Origin: Oscillospiraceae bacterium
GTDB lineage: Bacteria; Bacillota; Clostridia; Oscillospirales; Oscillospiraceae
Direction: 5' to 3'
Length of the DNA: 64,000 bases
Assembly: GCA_031261635.1 (NCBI GenBank)
Contig: JAISJH010000018.1
Span: 35,161-99,160, forward strand
The notes below the pieces were generated by a model. It was not told the origin of the DNA. It worked only from the letters and a program-made list of their open reading frames with translations, and did no database searches. Position numbers and translations under genes: made by a program. Below, in pieces: positions 24,192 to 32,637 of this stretch (positions are counted from its first letter, which is position 1; each line of letters begins with the position of its first letter).

Positions 24192-26855
24192 ATGGACTAC
24201 AACGCTACGCTTTGTCTGCCTAAGACTGATTTTCCTATGCGCGCCGGGTTGCCCGCGCGTGAGCCGGGTATGCTTGACGCCTGGGACGGGCTTTATGAAA
24301 AGATTATAGCGGCTAACGAGGGGAAGCCTCGTTTTGTTTTACACGACGGACCGCCGTTTTCTAACGGCGAAATTCATATGGGTCACGCGCTGAATAAGCT
24401 GACGAAAGATTTTATCGTGCGCTATAAAAACATTTCAGGCTTTCAGGCACCGTATATCCCCGGTTGGGATAACCACGGTATGCCTATTGAAAGCGCGATT
24501 ATCAAGCAGAACAAGCTTGACCGCAAAAAGATGAGCGTAGCGGAGTTCCGCGCGGCCTGTCACGAGTTCGCGCAGGGCTGGATTGACAAACAACGCGAGG
24601 GTTTCAAGCGGCTCGGGATACTCGGGGAGTGGGACGCGCCGTATATGACTATGGCGAAATCGTTCGAGGCGCTCGAGGTCAAGGTCTTTGGCGCGATGTT
24701 TGAAAAGGGCTACATCTATAAAGGTTTGAAGCCGGTGTACTGGTGTCCTAAAGACGAAACGAGCCTTGCGGAGGCTGAAATCGAATACAAGGACGACCCC
24801 TGCACGTCTATCTACGTAAAATTCGCGGAGAACGGGCGCGATAAGGTCTACTTCGTAGCGTGGACTACTACGCCCTGGACGCTGCCGGGGAATCTGGCTC
24901 TCTGCCTCAACGCGGAGTTTGACTATGCCGAACTGAAACTTGAAAACGGCGATGTTTATATTGTTGCCAGCGATTTAATAGAAGCGTTTGCTAAAGATAT
25001 CGGTTTAGAGAATTATATTGTAGCGGAAACTCACAAGGGTAGCCACTACGAAAACAGAACTTTCCGGCACCCGTTTTTAGAGCGTGACGGCCTCGTTATT
25101 TTGGGCGAGCACGTAACGCTCGAAGCCGGGACGGGAGTAGTACACACCGCGCCCGGTCACGGTATGGAGGATTTTATAGCTTGTAAAGCCTATAAGCTTG
25201 ACGTGGTTGTCCCCGTTGACGCTCGCGGGATTATGACTGATGAAGCCGGTATCTACGGCGGTATGCATTACTCTAAGGCCAACGAGCAGATAGTCACAGA
25301 CCTTGAAGCCGCCGGGAAACTCGCGGGTGTAAAGTCATTTACTCACCAGTACCCGCACTGCTGGCGTTGCGGTAATCCTATAATCTATCGCGCTACCGAA
25401 CAGTGGTTTTGCTCTGTTGACAGTTTTAAGGAGCAGGCGGCGGAGGCCTGTAACGACGTCGAATGGCTGAACTCTTGGGGCGAGGGGCGTATGCTCTCAA
25501 TGCTTCGCGACCGCGCCGACTGGTGCATATCGCGTCAGCGCCGCTGGGGCTTGCCTATTCCCGTTTTCTACTGCGACGACTGCGGCAAGCCTGTTTGCAA
25601 CGATGAAACTATCGAATACACCTCGATTGCCTTTGAGGAGTTCGGCTCAAACGCGTGGTTTGACGATACGACGATACTGCCGGAGGGCTATAAATGCCCA
25701 CACTGCGGCGGTACGCATTTAACGCGCGAGGAGGATACGCTCGACTGCTGGTTTGACAGCGGCTCGTCGCATATCGCCGCGCTTGAAGCCCGCGACGGCA
25801 CCTGGCCTGCCGATATCTACTTAGAGGGCGGCGACCAGTATCGCGGTTGGTTCCAGAGTTCGCTATTGACAAGCGTCGCGCTTCGCGGCCGCGCACCGTA
25901 CCGCGCTGTTCTGACAAACGGTTGGGTGCTTGACGGCAAGGGTCACCCTATGCACAAGTCCGCCGGAAACGTTATAAGCCCCGCCGATTTGATTACAAAA
26001 TACGGCGCGGAGATAATGCGCCTCTGGGCGGCAAGCTCGGACTATCGCAACGACGTGTGGGTTACGGACAACACCTTTAAGCAGCTGTCCGAAGTGTATA
26101 TGAAAATTCGCAATACCGCCCGCTATATCCTCGGCAACCTATATGATTTCACGCCGGAAACGGATTTAATCGCCGTTGAAAAATTGGAGTTCGCGGACGC
26201 CTGGGCAATCAGCAAGCTAAACGAGTTAATAGCGAAATGCCGCGAGGCCTATGAAAAATACGAGTTCCACATTATCTATCACGCGGTTCATAATTTCTGC
26301 GTTATAGAGCTGTCAAATTTCTACTTTATGATACTAAAAGACACGCTCTATTGCGAGGCGGCGGCGGGGCAGAAGCGCCGCTCGGCTCAGACCGCTATTT
26401 GGCATATCCTGCACGCGCTGTCGCGGATACTCTCGCCGCTTTTAAGTTTCACCTCGGAGGAGATTTGGAAAGAGCTTCCGCATTTGTCAAGTGATAAACT
26501 TGACAGCGTTATGTTAAACGATTACCCTACGGAACTGCCCGTTCCCGAGGTTGACGCCGCAAAATGGGAGAACTTCTTTACAATCCGCGAACAGGTCAAT
26601 AAGAAGCTAGAGGAAGCCCGCGCGGACAAGGCAATCGGCAAATCCCTCGAAGCGGAAGTTACAATTCCCGCGCAAGCCGATAGCTTTACAACGACTGATT
26701 TAGCCTATCTGCTGAATGTTTCAAGTGTAAAGGTTAAAACTGAACTCGCCGTCGCCGCAAGCACGGCTGAAAAATGCCCGCGCTGCTGGACGCATACCTA
26801 CGAGCCTGCCGCAGACGGACTTTGCCCGAGGTGCGCCTCGGTCGTGGCGGGCTAG
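24192..26855 (+). CDS. ileS: Isoleucyl-tRNA synthetase
   Basis: The 887-residue class I synthetase has the HIGH-type motif in FSNGEIHMGHALNKLTKDF, editing-domain features (TTPWTLPGNLAL, GTGVVHTAPGHG), the WCISRQRRWGLPIPVF segment and a C-terminal zinc-binding CPRCW...CPRC. The KMSKS loop reads GKGHPMHKSAGNVISP, keeping the second lysine but not the first. ATG 24192 has CGAGG upstream; the extension to 24150 lies in a family B repeat. It charges tRNA-Ile in the cytoplasm. It is followed after 5 bp by the lspA-rluD fusion gene, whose start probably depends on coupling. Confidence 0.97.
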   Translation: MDYNATLCLPKTDFPMRAGLPAREPGMLDAWDGLYEKIIAANEGKPRFVLHDGPPFSNGEIHMGHALNKLTKDFIVRYKNISGFQAPYIPGWDNHGMPIESAIIKQNKLDRKKMSVAEFRAACHEFAQGWIDKQREGFKRLGILGEWDAPYMTMAKSFEALEVKVFGAMFEKGYIYKGLKPVYWCPKDETSLAEAEIEYKDDPCTSIYVKFAENGRDKVYFVAWTTTPWTLPGNLALCLNAEFDYAELKLENGDVYIVASDLIEAFAKDIGLENYIVAETHKGSHYENRTFRHPFLERDGLVILGEHVTLEAGTGVVHTAPGHGMEDFIACKAYKLDVVVPVDARGIMTDEAGIYGGMHYSKANEQIVTDLEAAGKLAGVKSFTHQYPHCWRCGNPIIYRATEQWFCSVDSFKEQAAEACNDVEWLNSWGEGRMLSMLRDRADWCISRQRRWGLPIPVFYCDDCGKPVCNDETIEYTSIAFEEFGSNAWFDDTTILPEGYKCPHCGGTHLTREEDTLDCWFDSGSSHIAALEARDGTWPADIYLEGGDQYRGWFQSSLLTSVALRGRAPYRAVLTNGWVLDGKGHPMHKSAGNVISPADLITKYGAEIMRLWAASSDYRNDVWVTDNTFKQLSEVYMKIRNTARYILGNLYDFTPETDLIAVEKLEFADAWAISKLNELIAKCREAYEKYEFHIIYHAVHNFCVIELSNFYFMILKDTLYCEAAAGQKRRSAQTAIWHILHALSRILSPLLSFTSEEIWKELPHLSSDKLDSVMLNDYPTELPVPEVDAAKWENFFTIREQVNKKLEEARADKAIGKSLEAEVTIPAQADSFTTTDLAYLLNVSSVKVKTELAVAASTAEKCPRCWTHTYEPAADGLCPRCASVVAG

Positions 26856-26860
26856 CCGCT

Positions 26861-28642
26861 ATGCAGTATTTCATTATATCGCTGCTGACAGTAATCCTCG
26901 ACCAGTGGCTGAAAATTGAGGTTTCAAAGCACCTTGCGCTCGGCGCGGTTAGGGAGCTTATCCCGGGGCTTATCAGTCTTACTCACGCTGAAAATCGCGG
27001 CGTGTCCTTCGGTTTTTTAAGTGATTCGCCGAATTTGCTCGTTATAATTTCCGGGCTTACTGTCGTGGTCTGCCTCGCGCTTATCTTCGCGCAGCTTTTT
27101 GCGGAGCGTCTGGATTTCGATACTTTTCCGCGCAGGTTGTCGCTGTCGCTTCTGCTCGGCGGGGCGTTCGGGAATTTTATCGACCGCACGGCCTTTTCGC
27201 AGGTCACGGATATGCTGCAATTCGACTTCGTGAACTTCGCGATTTTTAATCTGGCAGACGTGTTCTTGACCTGCGGAACGGCCTTATTGATAATTGTGCT
27301 TATTAAGGAAGTACGCGACCACCGCGTGGCAGCTACGCCGAAGCTTGCGCTTGCAACGGAAACGGTAGCGATTGAGCCTGTTGAAACACCGTTGGTAATT
27401 GAGCCGCCGAAAACTGACGCGCCAAACATCGAATTAGCAGAAACAGAAACGGCAACGGAAGTTGAAGCGATTGCCGAAGCGGAACCGCCGGAGCCAATCG
27501 AGCCGGAGCCTGCAATTCCCGAAGCGATTGAGCCGGAGCCTGCAACTCCCGAAGTCGCAGAAGTCGCAGAAGCTCCCGAACCGCTTGAACTTGAAAAACA
27601 AACGCCGGACGCAAGGTTTGACTGGCGTATGGCGATTGCGCTGGCCTCGCTCTCGGCACAGCCCAAAGAGGTCGCCGCGCGGGTACGTCCCGAAGTTCGC
27701 GCCGCGGTGCCGCCGGGGAGGTCTGAATTGATACTGACAGTAGGCACGGAGAACGCCGGAGAGCGGCTTGACGTGTTCCTCGCGCGCTTCCTCGGTTCGC
27801 GTAGCGCGGCGGTTCGCGCCGCCGGGTCTTTGAGCTTCGCAAAAAGCTACCGCGTTCAGCCGGGCGACGCGTTTAACCTCACGGAGTTTATAGCGACGGC
27901 TCCCGAGCCGTATTCTGCCGAAGCGGAGGATATCCCGCTCGACATCATTTACGAGGACGAGGATTTAATAGTCGTCAACAAGGCAAAGGGCATAGTCGTT
28001 CACCCCGCGCCCGGTCACTACGGCGGGACGCTTGTTAACGCGCTTCTGCACCACTGCGCCGGCTCGCTAAGCGGTATCGGCGGCGAGCTTCGCCCCGGGA
28101 TTGTTCACAGGATTGACAAGGACACCTCCGGGCTTCTGATTGTCGCAAAAAACGACTTCGCGCACCGCGAACTTGCCGCGCAGTTAGTCGACCACAGCCT
28201 TTCGCGTACATATGAGGCCGTTATTCGCGGAAGCTTCGCGGAGGATTTTGGGACAATCAGTCAACCGCTCGGACGCGCGGCGGGTTCCTCCCCGAACGAT
28301 AGAAAACGTATGGCGGTGCGGAGCGACGGGAAACCCGCCATTACGCATTGGGAGCGCATAGCGGGCTACAGCGGCTACACACATATCCGCTGCAAACTCG
28401 AAACCGGGCGAACGCACCAAATCCGCGTACACCTCGCGTATACCGGCCACCCGGTACTTGGCGACGTACTCTACGGCGCGGGCAATAAGTTGGGCAAAAC
28501 GCCGTTGCCCTTCGAGGGACAGTGCCTCCACGCAAAAGAGTTAACCTTCGTCCACCCGAGGACAAAGGAAACGGTACACCTCGAAAGCGACCTGCCGGAG
28601 TATTTCAAGTGGGTGCTTGATATTTTGAGCGATGACGGATAA
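26861..28642 (+). CDS. In-frame fusion of lipoprotein signal peptidase LspA and pseudouridine synthase RluD
   Basis: The single 593-residue frame has no stop between its two enzymes. Residues 1-155 form LspA, with four hydrophobic segments and all motifs (ILDQWLK, NRGVSFG, GGAFGNFIDRT, FNLADVF); D108 and D133 are the expected catalytic aspartates. Residues about 160-285 are a Pro/Glu/Ala-rich linker with a repeated AIPEAIEPEP-type unit. Residues about 289-593 form an RluD-type synthase, with the S4-like RLDVFLARFLG start and HRIDKDTSGLLIVAKN (D419 catalytic) and GRTHQIRVH. The S4 region looks shortened in its middle. In other Firmicutes lspA and rluD are adjacent separate genes. The fusion would tether an rRNA-modifying enzyme to the membrane. 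ATG 26861 is 5 bp after the ileS stop. Confidence 0.9.
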   Translation: MQYFIISLLTVILDQWLKIEVSKHLALGAVRELIPGLISLTHAENRGVSFGFLSDSPNLLVIISGLTVVVCLALIFAQLFAERLDFDTFPRRLSLSLLLGGAFGNFIDRTAFSQVTDMLQFDFVNFAIFNLADVFLTCGTALLIIVLIKEVRDHRVAATPKLALATETVAIEPVETPLVIEPPKTDAPNIELAETETATEVEAIAEAEPPEPIEPEPAIPEAIEPEPATPEVAEVAEAPEPLELEKQTPDARFDWRMAIALASLSAQPKEVAARVRPEVRAAVPPGRSELILTVGTENAGERLDVFLARFLGSRSAAVRAAGSLSFAKSYRVQPGDAFNLTEFIATAPEPYSAEAEDIPLDIIYEDEDLIVVNKAKGIVVHPAPGHYGGTLVNALLHHCAGSLSGIGGELRPGIVHRIDKDTSGLLIVAKNDFAHRELAAQLVDHSLSRTYEAVIRGSFAEDFGTISQPLGRAAGSSPNDRKRMAVRSDGKPAITHWERIAGYSGYTHIRCKLETGRTHQIRVHLAYTGHPVLGDVLYGAGNKLGKTPLPFEGQCLHAKELTFVHPRTKETVHLESDLPEYFKWVLDILSDDG

Positions 28643-28690
28643 TACGTTTCCTACAACCCTCTTGGCTCAACCCCCGCCGCTTCGGCGGCA

Positions 28691-28719
28691 CCCCCTTCGT
28701 GCGCGAAGGGGGCTTTTTT
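28691..28719 (+). terminator. Intrinsic terminator of the ileS-lspA/rluD operon
   Basis: CCCCCTTCG-TGCG-CGAAGGGGG, a 9-bp stem, is followed by CTTTTTT. Confidence 0.88.
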
Positions 28720-28771
28720 GGTTTGGACGGTGGTTACGGAGTGCCGTCCTATCGCAACCTTCGTCTAAACC

Positions 28772-28797
28772 AAAAAGCCCCCTTCCGTAGAAGGGGG
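28772..28797 (-). terminator. Intrinsic terminator of reverse rubrerythrin 2
   Basis: On the minus strand CCCCCTTC-TACG-GAAGGGGG is followed by CTTTTT. It is a near copy of the opposite-facing terminator 60 bp away. Confidence 0.85.
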
Positions 28798-28865
28798 TGC
28801 CGTCCGCAGACGGCGGGGGTTGTCCCCGCGAATTACGGTGGTATATGTCCGAGCCACCGTTCCCT

Positions 28866-29420
28866 CTACTTAAAATACCGCGCGAGCAGTCCCTCGAAGC
28901 CGCGTCCGTGGCGTGCCTCGTCCTTTGCCATTTCGTGAACCGTGTCGTGTATCGCGTCGTAGTCGAGCTGTTTCGCCTTTTTCGCAATCTCGAATTTGCC
29001 CGCCGTTGCCCCGTTTTCCGCCAGAGCGCGGAGTTCGAGGTTCTTTTTCGTGTCGGGATAGACAATCTCGCCCAAAAGCTCCGCGAATTTCGCGGCGTGT
29101 TCGGCTTCCTCGAGCGCGTAACGCTTGAACGCCTCGGCGATTTCAGGATAGCCCTCGCGGTCGGCCTGACGGCTCATCGCGAGATACATTCCGACTTCCT
29201 TACATTCGCCGTCGAAATTCTCAACAAGTCCCTGGTACACCCAGTCGTCGATAGTACCCTTCGCGCCCGCGCCGATAATGTGTTCCGTAGCGTAGGCGGT
29301 AGTCCCGGCGGCGGCGACTTCGTTGAACTTCGCGGCACCCGCGCCGCAAAGCGGGCATTTATCGGGCGGCGCGTCGCCCTCGTGAACATAACCGCAGACC
29401 GCGCAGACATACTTTTTCAT
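28866..29420 (-). CDS. Reverse rubrerythrin (NADH peroxidase-type), copy 2
   Basis: The 184-residue protein has the same layout as copy 1: N-terminal rubredoxin ([23 protein letters not shown]), then the diiron domain ([38 protein letters not shown]). It is very similar to copy 1 along its whole length, so it is a paralogue within 18 kb. This copy is transcribed alone. It has its own strong promoter with a perfect palindrome at the transcription start and its own terminator, so the two copies are probably regulated differently. SD AGGAGG supports the start. Confidence 0.93.
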   Translation of the reverse strand: MKKYVCAVCGYVHEGDAPPDKCPLCGAGAAKFNEVAAAGTTAYATEHIIGAGAKGTIDDWVYQGLVENFDGECKEVGMYLAMSRQADREGYPEIAEAFKRYALEEAEHAAKFAELLGEIVYPDTKKNLELRALAENGATAGKFEIAKKAKQLDYDAIHDTVHEMAKDEARHGRGFEGLLARYFK

Positions 29421-29441
29421 CGTGTTTCCTCCTGTAAAAAT

Positions 29442-29496
29442 AATGGACAGGCTTTCACCTGTCCATTATTATACAGTATTCTACTAGATTTTGCAA
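29442..29496 (-). promoter_or_regulatory. Sigma-A promoter with a perfect 10-6-10 palindrome at the start site
   Basis: On the minus strand TTGCAA (29491-29496) and TATAAT (29468-29473) are 17 bp apart. Directly after the -10 is AATGGACAGG-TGAAAG-CCTGTCCATT (29442-29467), a perfect inverted repeat. It could be an operator covering +1 or a 5'-end hairpin that protects the mRNA. Confidence 0.85.
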
Positions 29497-29499
29497 GAG

Positions 29500-30267
29500 G
29501 GAGTTTATTCAGTTGACAGATATCAAATATCAAATATCAGAGGGTTATGACAATTGATAATTGATAATGTATAATTGATAATTACGATGGATTGGACGTT
29601 GGTTGCGGCACCCCCCGCCTCTGCGGAGGCACCCCCCTCTAAAGAGGGGGGCTTTGGAGGGTTTGGACGTGGTTACGCCGCGCACGGCGCGGGAACCACC
29701 CCGCCGCCTGCGGGCGGCACCCCTCCCAAGAGGGGAATGGGTTTGGACGGGGATACGTAGGGGCGGGTTTCAAACCCGCCCTCCCCCGTAAATTCCCCTC
29801 TTGGGAGGGAACGCACCGCGAAGCGCCGGGGTGGTTCCCCGCGCCGTGCGCGGACGTAACTCCGTCCAACGTCCCGGCGCATTGCGCCGGGACAGGGCAG
29901 GGCTTCGCCCTGCCCGTCTTTGCGAAGCCGCCACCGCACTTGCGATACGTACCTATGAAACGCGGCGAAGCAATCCAGGGTTGACGTAGTAGTCCTACGA
30001 TACGTAGTCCGTATGTTATCCCCCCGGCACTGGATTGCTTCGCACCTGTAACATTGTACGTATCGCGTGCTTACCGGTGCTTCGCAATGACGGGCAGGGC
30101 GAAGCCCTGCCCCCGCACAATCCGGGCGAGGCAAGCCTCGCCCCTACAAGCGTAACGGTATTTGTATACGCGCACTGCGCGGAAAGGGCGGGTTTGAAAC
30201 CCGCCCCTACGTATATTTTGCGGAAAAGGGGCGGGTTTGAAACCCGCCCCTACGAAGCATTATCTAA
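29500..30267. repeat. Intergenic repeat block between reverse rubrerythrin 2 and the Mo hydroxylase operon
   Basis: The contents in order are family B (29510-29543), family E (29551-29583), family D modules (about 29605-29740), family C (about 29757-29784), another family D segment (about 29790-29890), family A (29915-30092) and three family C hairpins (about 30125-30152, 30187-30212, 30228-30254). The last hairpin ends 13 bp from the operon's stop codon and may terminate it. No gene is supported. Confidence 0.85.
29915..30092. repeat. Family A foldback element, copy 9
   Basis: It starts CGTCTTTGCGAAGCCGCC and ends GCTTCGCAATGACG. The left inner arm is of the GGGTTGA subfamily. Confidence 0.88.
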
Positions 30268-32619
30268 TTATTTCAAGCTCAGAAGCGCGCGTTTTACTAG
30301 CGTTTTCGCTATTTGCACCTTGTACTTTGTTGCCTCGAACGGTACTGCTTCGGTAACCGCCGCTTCTCCGGCGGCCGCGGCTGTGGCTTCGTCGATTGCT
30401 TTTCCGGCTAGAACTTCCTCCGCCGCGTAGGCGCGGTAGGGCTTCGGAGCTACCGCGTTCAGGCAGATACGCGGGGCTTTGCCGCCGTAGCTTATCGCGA
30501 CGTTCACAAGCGGAAAGTCGATGGATTTACGAAGCGCCATCTTGACGAAAGTGCTTTTCTGACCGGGAAGAGGCGCGGGGAGGCGAATTTCCGTGATAAT
30601 CTCGTCCTCTGAAAGGATAGTGTTGCTCCAGCCGTTGTTGGCGGCGAACAAATCCTCCGCGTCGATAGTCCGCGCGGTCGTAACGATTTTAGCTCCCAAA
30701 GCAATCAGCGCGGGCGCGGTATCGCTCGGGTTGACCGTGTAGCAGCCGCAGTTGAGGCAGCGCTCGGCTTCGATAGCCGCGGCTTCTCTTGTCGGCGTGA
30801 GTGAATCTTCTGTAACGAGGTCGCGCACATTCGCGGGGTTTTCCGCAAGTCTTAAAGCGCATTTATTGGCCAAGCCCGAGGGGCAGATTGTTGTGTACCG
30901 CTCCGCGCGGTTTGCCTTCGGCGTGATTTGCTGATAGCTCACTCCGAGGTAACGGTTGATACCGTTTGAAGCGCGGTGTCCGGCGGCTATGCCTCCGATT
31001 ACGGTAGCTGTCCCGGTGGTTACGTCGCCCGCCGCGAATACGCCCTCGCGCGAAGTCGCCTGTTCCTCCTCGTCGGCTTCGATGCGGCCGCGATTTAGCT
31101 GAACGGTGTACTTGTCGCCGAGGAACGAGGTGTCAACGCCCTGTCCCGTAGCCATCAGCACGTTCTGCGCCGCGACTACCTGCTTGTCGTTCTCGTCATA
31201 CTGCGGGTTGAAGCGTCCCGTTTCGTCCCAGGGTGAGAGGCAACGCTTAATTTCAAGACCCTTGACGACGCCCGATTCCTCGACTACTTTAGAAAGCCCC
31301 CAACCGGGAAGTATTTTAATGCCTTCCTCTAAGGCGCGTCCGATTTCCTCCTCGCTTGCCGGCATACGGTCGCGCGGTTCAAGGCAGGCGAGAGTTACGT
31401 TTTTCGCGCCAAGGCGTTTCGCCGTTACGGCTACGTCCATAGCAACGTTACCGCCGCCGGAAATCATTACGTCCGTACCGACTTTGCCGTCCATCCACTT
31501 TTCAATGTCGGAGAGGAAGTCAAGCCCGAATACGGTCAGTTCCTCACCCGCAAGCCCGAGAACCGGGCGTTTCCAAGCACCCGTCGTATACAGTACGCTG
31601 TCAAATTTCCGCTCAAGGTCAACAGGGTCAACGTCCTTGCCGAGCGTGGTATTGAGCTTGAACTCAATGCCCATACCTTCAAGCAGTTTAATGAAATTGC
31701 GAACGATATCTTTAGGCAGACGGTACGCCGGGATTGCGTACATCAACATTCCCCCGGCCTCCGGCTTAGTCTCGTAAACGGTGACTTTATTCCCGGCGAC
31801 GCGCTGATAATATGCCGCCGCAAGTCCCGCCGGGCCGCCGCCGATTATCGCGACGGTTTTGCCGGTTTCTTTTTCCGGCGCTTTATAGAATTTATCGGCG
31901 TTCTCAACGATATAGTCCGCAAGCGTGCGCTCAACCGCGTTAACGTTCACGGCCTCGTCGTGCGAACAGCGGTTACAGCCGTCCTGACAGAAGTGAGCGC
32001 AGATACGCCCCGTCATCATCGGCATAGGATTGTGCTTAAGAATGAGCCGCGCCGCGCCGTCCCAGTCGCCCTTGCGAATAAGTTCAAGGTAGCCCGGGAT
32101 ATCGGTACCCGCCGGGCATTTATTGGCGCACTGCGCCTGCGGAGCCTGAACGCCGCCGAAGATTGAGTGGTAGCGATTGTCGCCGGTTTCCGCAAAGCAA
32201 CCGGGACCGCCCTTACGAATACAGTCGAAGCGGTTATTCAGCTTTCGGAAGTACCAGCAACGCGGCTGCTGCGCGAGGTTGCCGCCGATTGTTCCCATAT
32301 TGCGGATATTCGGCGTAGCCACGGCCTTTGCGGCCTCCGCGAGCGCGGTATAGCGGTCGCGGATTACTTCGCTCTCGGCAATGTCGGCGAGGCGGGTTGT
32401 TGCTCCGATACGGAGCGTTCCGTTTTCCTCGCGGATATAGTCAAGCCCGAGCTTTTTAATGTCAACTACGGTATTCGTATAGTCGCTGTCGCGGATTACC
32501 GCGTCCTTAAGCGTTCCGAGGAGGTCTGTGCCGCCCGCGATAATCTCCGTACCGGGGATTTGGAGCGCGGCTACCGCGTCGTCAAGCGTCTTTGCTGTTT
32601 TATGGTTAAAAGGTTTCAT
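30268..32619 (-). CDS. Mo hydroxylase FAD subunit with an inserted GltD-like NAD(P)H oxidoreductase module
   Basis: In this 783-residue protein, residues 1-155 and 626-783 together form one CoxM/XdhB-type FAD subunit (IIAGGTDLLGTLKD, NIRNMGTIGGNLAQQPRC, then VNPSDTAPALIALGAKIV and a C-terminal CO dehydrogenase flavoprotein-like part). Cys 121, 133 and 141 resemble the extra [4Fe-4S] loop of 4-hydroxybenzoyl-CoA reductase beta subunits. Placed exactly at the FGG/C junction is a GltD-like module of about 465 residues. It has an N-terminal cysteine domain (C164, C168, C207, C211, C215, C218), an FAD motif GGGPAGLAAAYY (260) and an NAD(P) motif GGGNVAMDVAV (388). It would let NAD(P)H feed the Mo enzyme directly, or let electrons bifurcate. 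It is the last gene of a three-gene operon. Confidence 0.9.
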   Translation of the reverse strand: MKPFNHKTAKTLDDAVAALQIPGTEIIAGGTDLLGTLKDAVIRDSDYTNTVVDIKKLGLDYIREENGTLRIGATTRLADIAESEVIRDRYTALAEAAKAVATPNIRNMGTIGGNLAQQPRCWYFRKLNNRFDCIRKGGPGCFAETGDNRYHSIFGGVQAPQAQCANKCPAGTDIPGYLELIRKGDWDGAARLILKHNPMPMMTGRICAHFCQDGCNRCSHDEAVNVNAVERTLADYIVENADKFYKAPEKETGKTVAIIGGGPAGLAAAYYQRVAGNKVTVYETKPEAGGMLMYAIPAYRLPKDIVRNFIKLLEGMGIEFKLNTTLGKDVDPVDLERKFDSVLYTTGAWKRPVLGLAGEELTVFGLDFLSDIEKWMDGKVGTDVMISGGGNVAMDVAVTAKRLGAKNVTLACLEPRDRMPASEEEIGRALEEGIKILPGWGLSKVVEESGVVKGLEIKRCLSPWDETGRFNPQYDENDKQVVAAQNVLMATGQGVDTSFLGDKYTVQLNRGRIEADEEEQATSREGVFAAGDVTTGTATVIGGIAAGHRASNGINRYLGVSYQQITPKANRAERYTTICPSGLANKCALRLAENPANVRDLVTEDSLTPTREAAAIEAERCLNCGCYTVNPSDTAPALIALGAKIVTTARTIDAEDLFAANNGWSNTILSEDEIITEIRLPAPLPGQKSTFVKMALRKSIDFPLVNVAISYGGKAPRICLNAVAPKPYRAYAAEEVLAGKAIDEATAAAAGEAAVTEAVPFEATKYKVQIAKTLVKRALLSLK

Positions 32620-32637
32620 TTATAATATATCCTCCCC

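Noticed and set aside
29575-30134. Open frames of up to 153 residues
   Set aside because: They are repeat translations, not genes; there is no start signal or domain.
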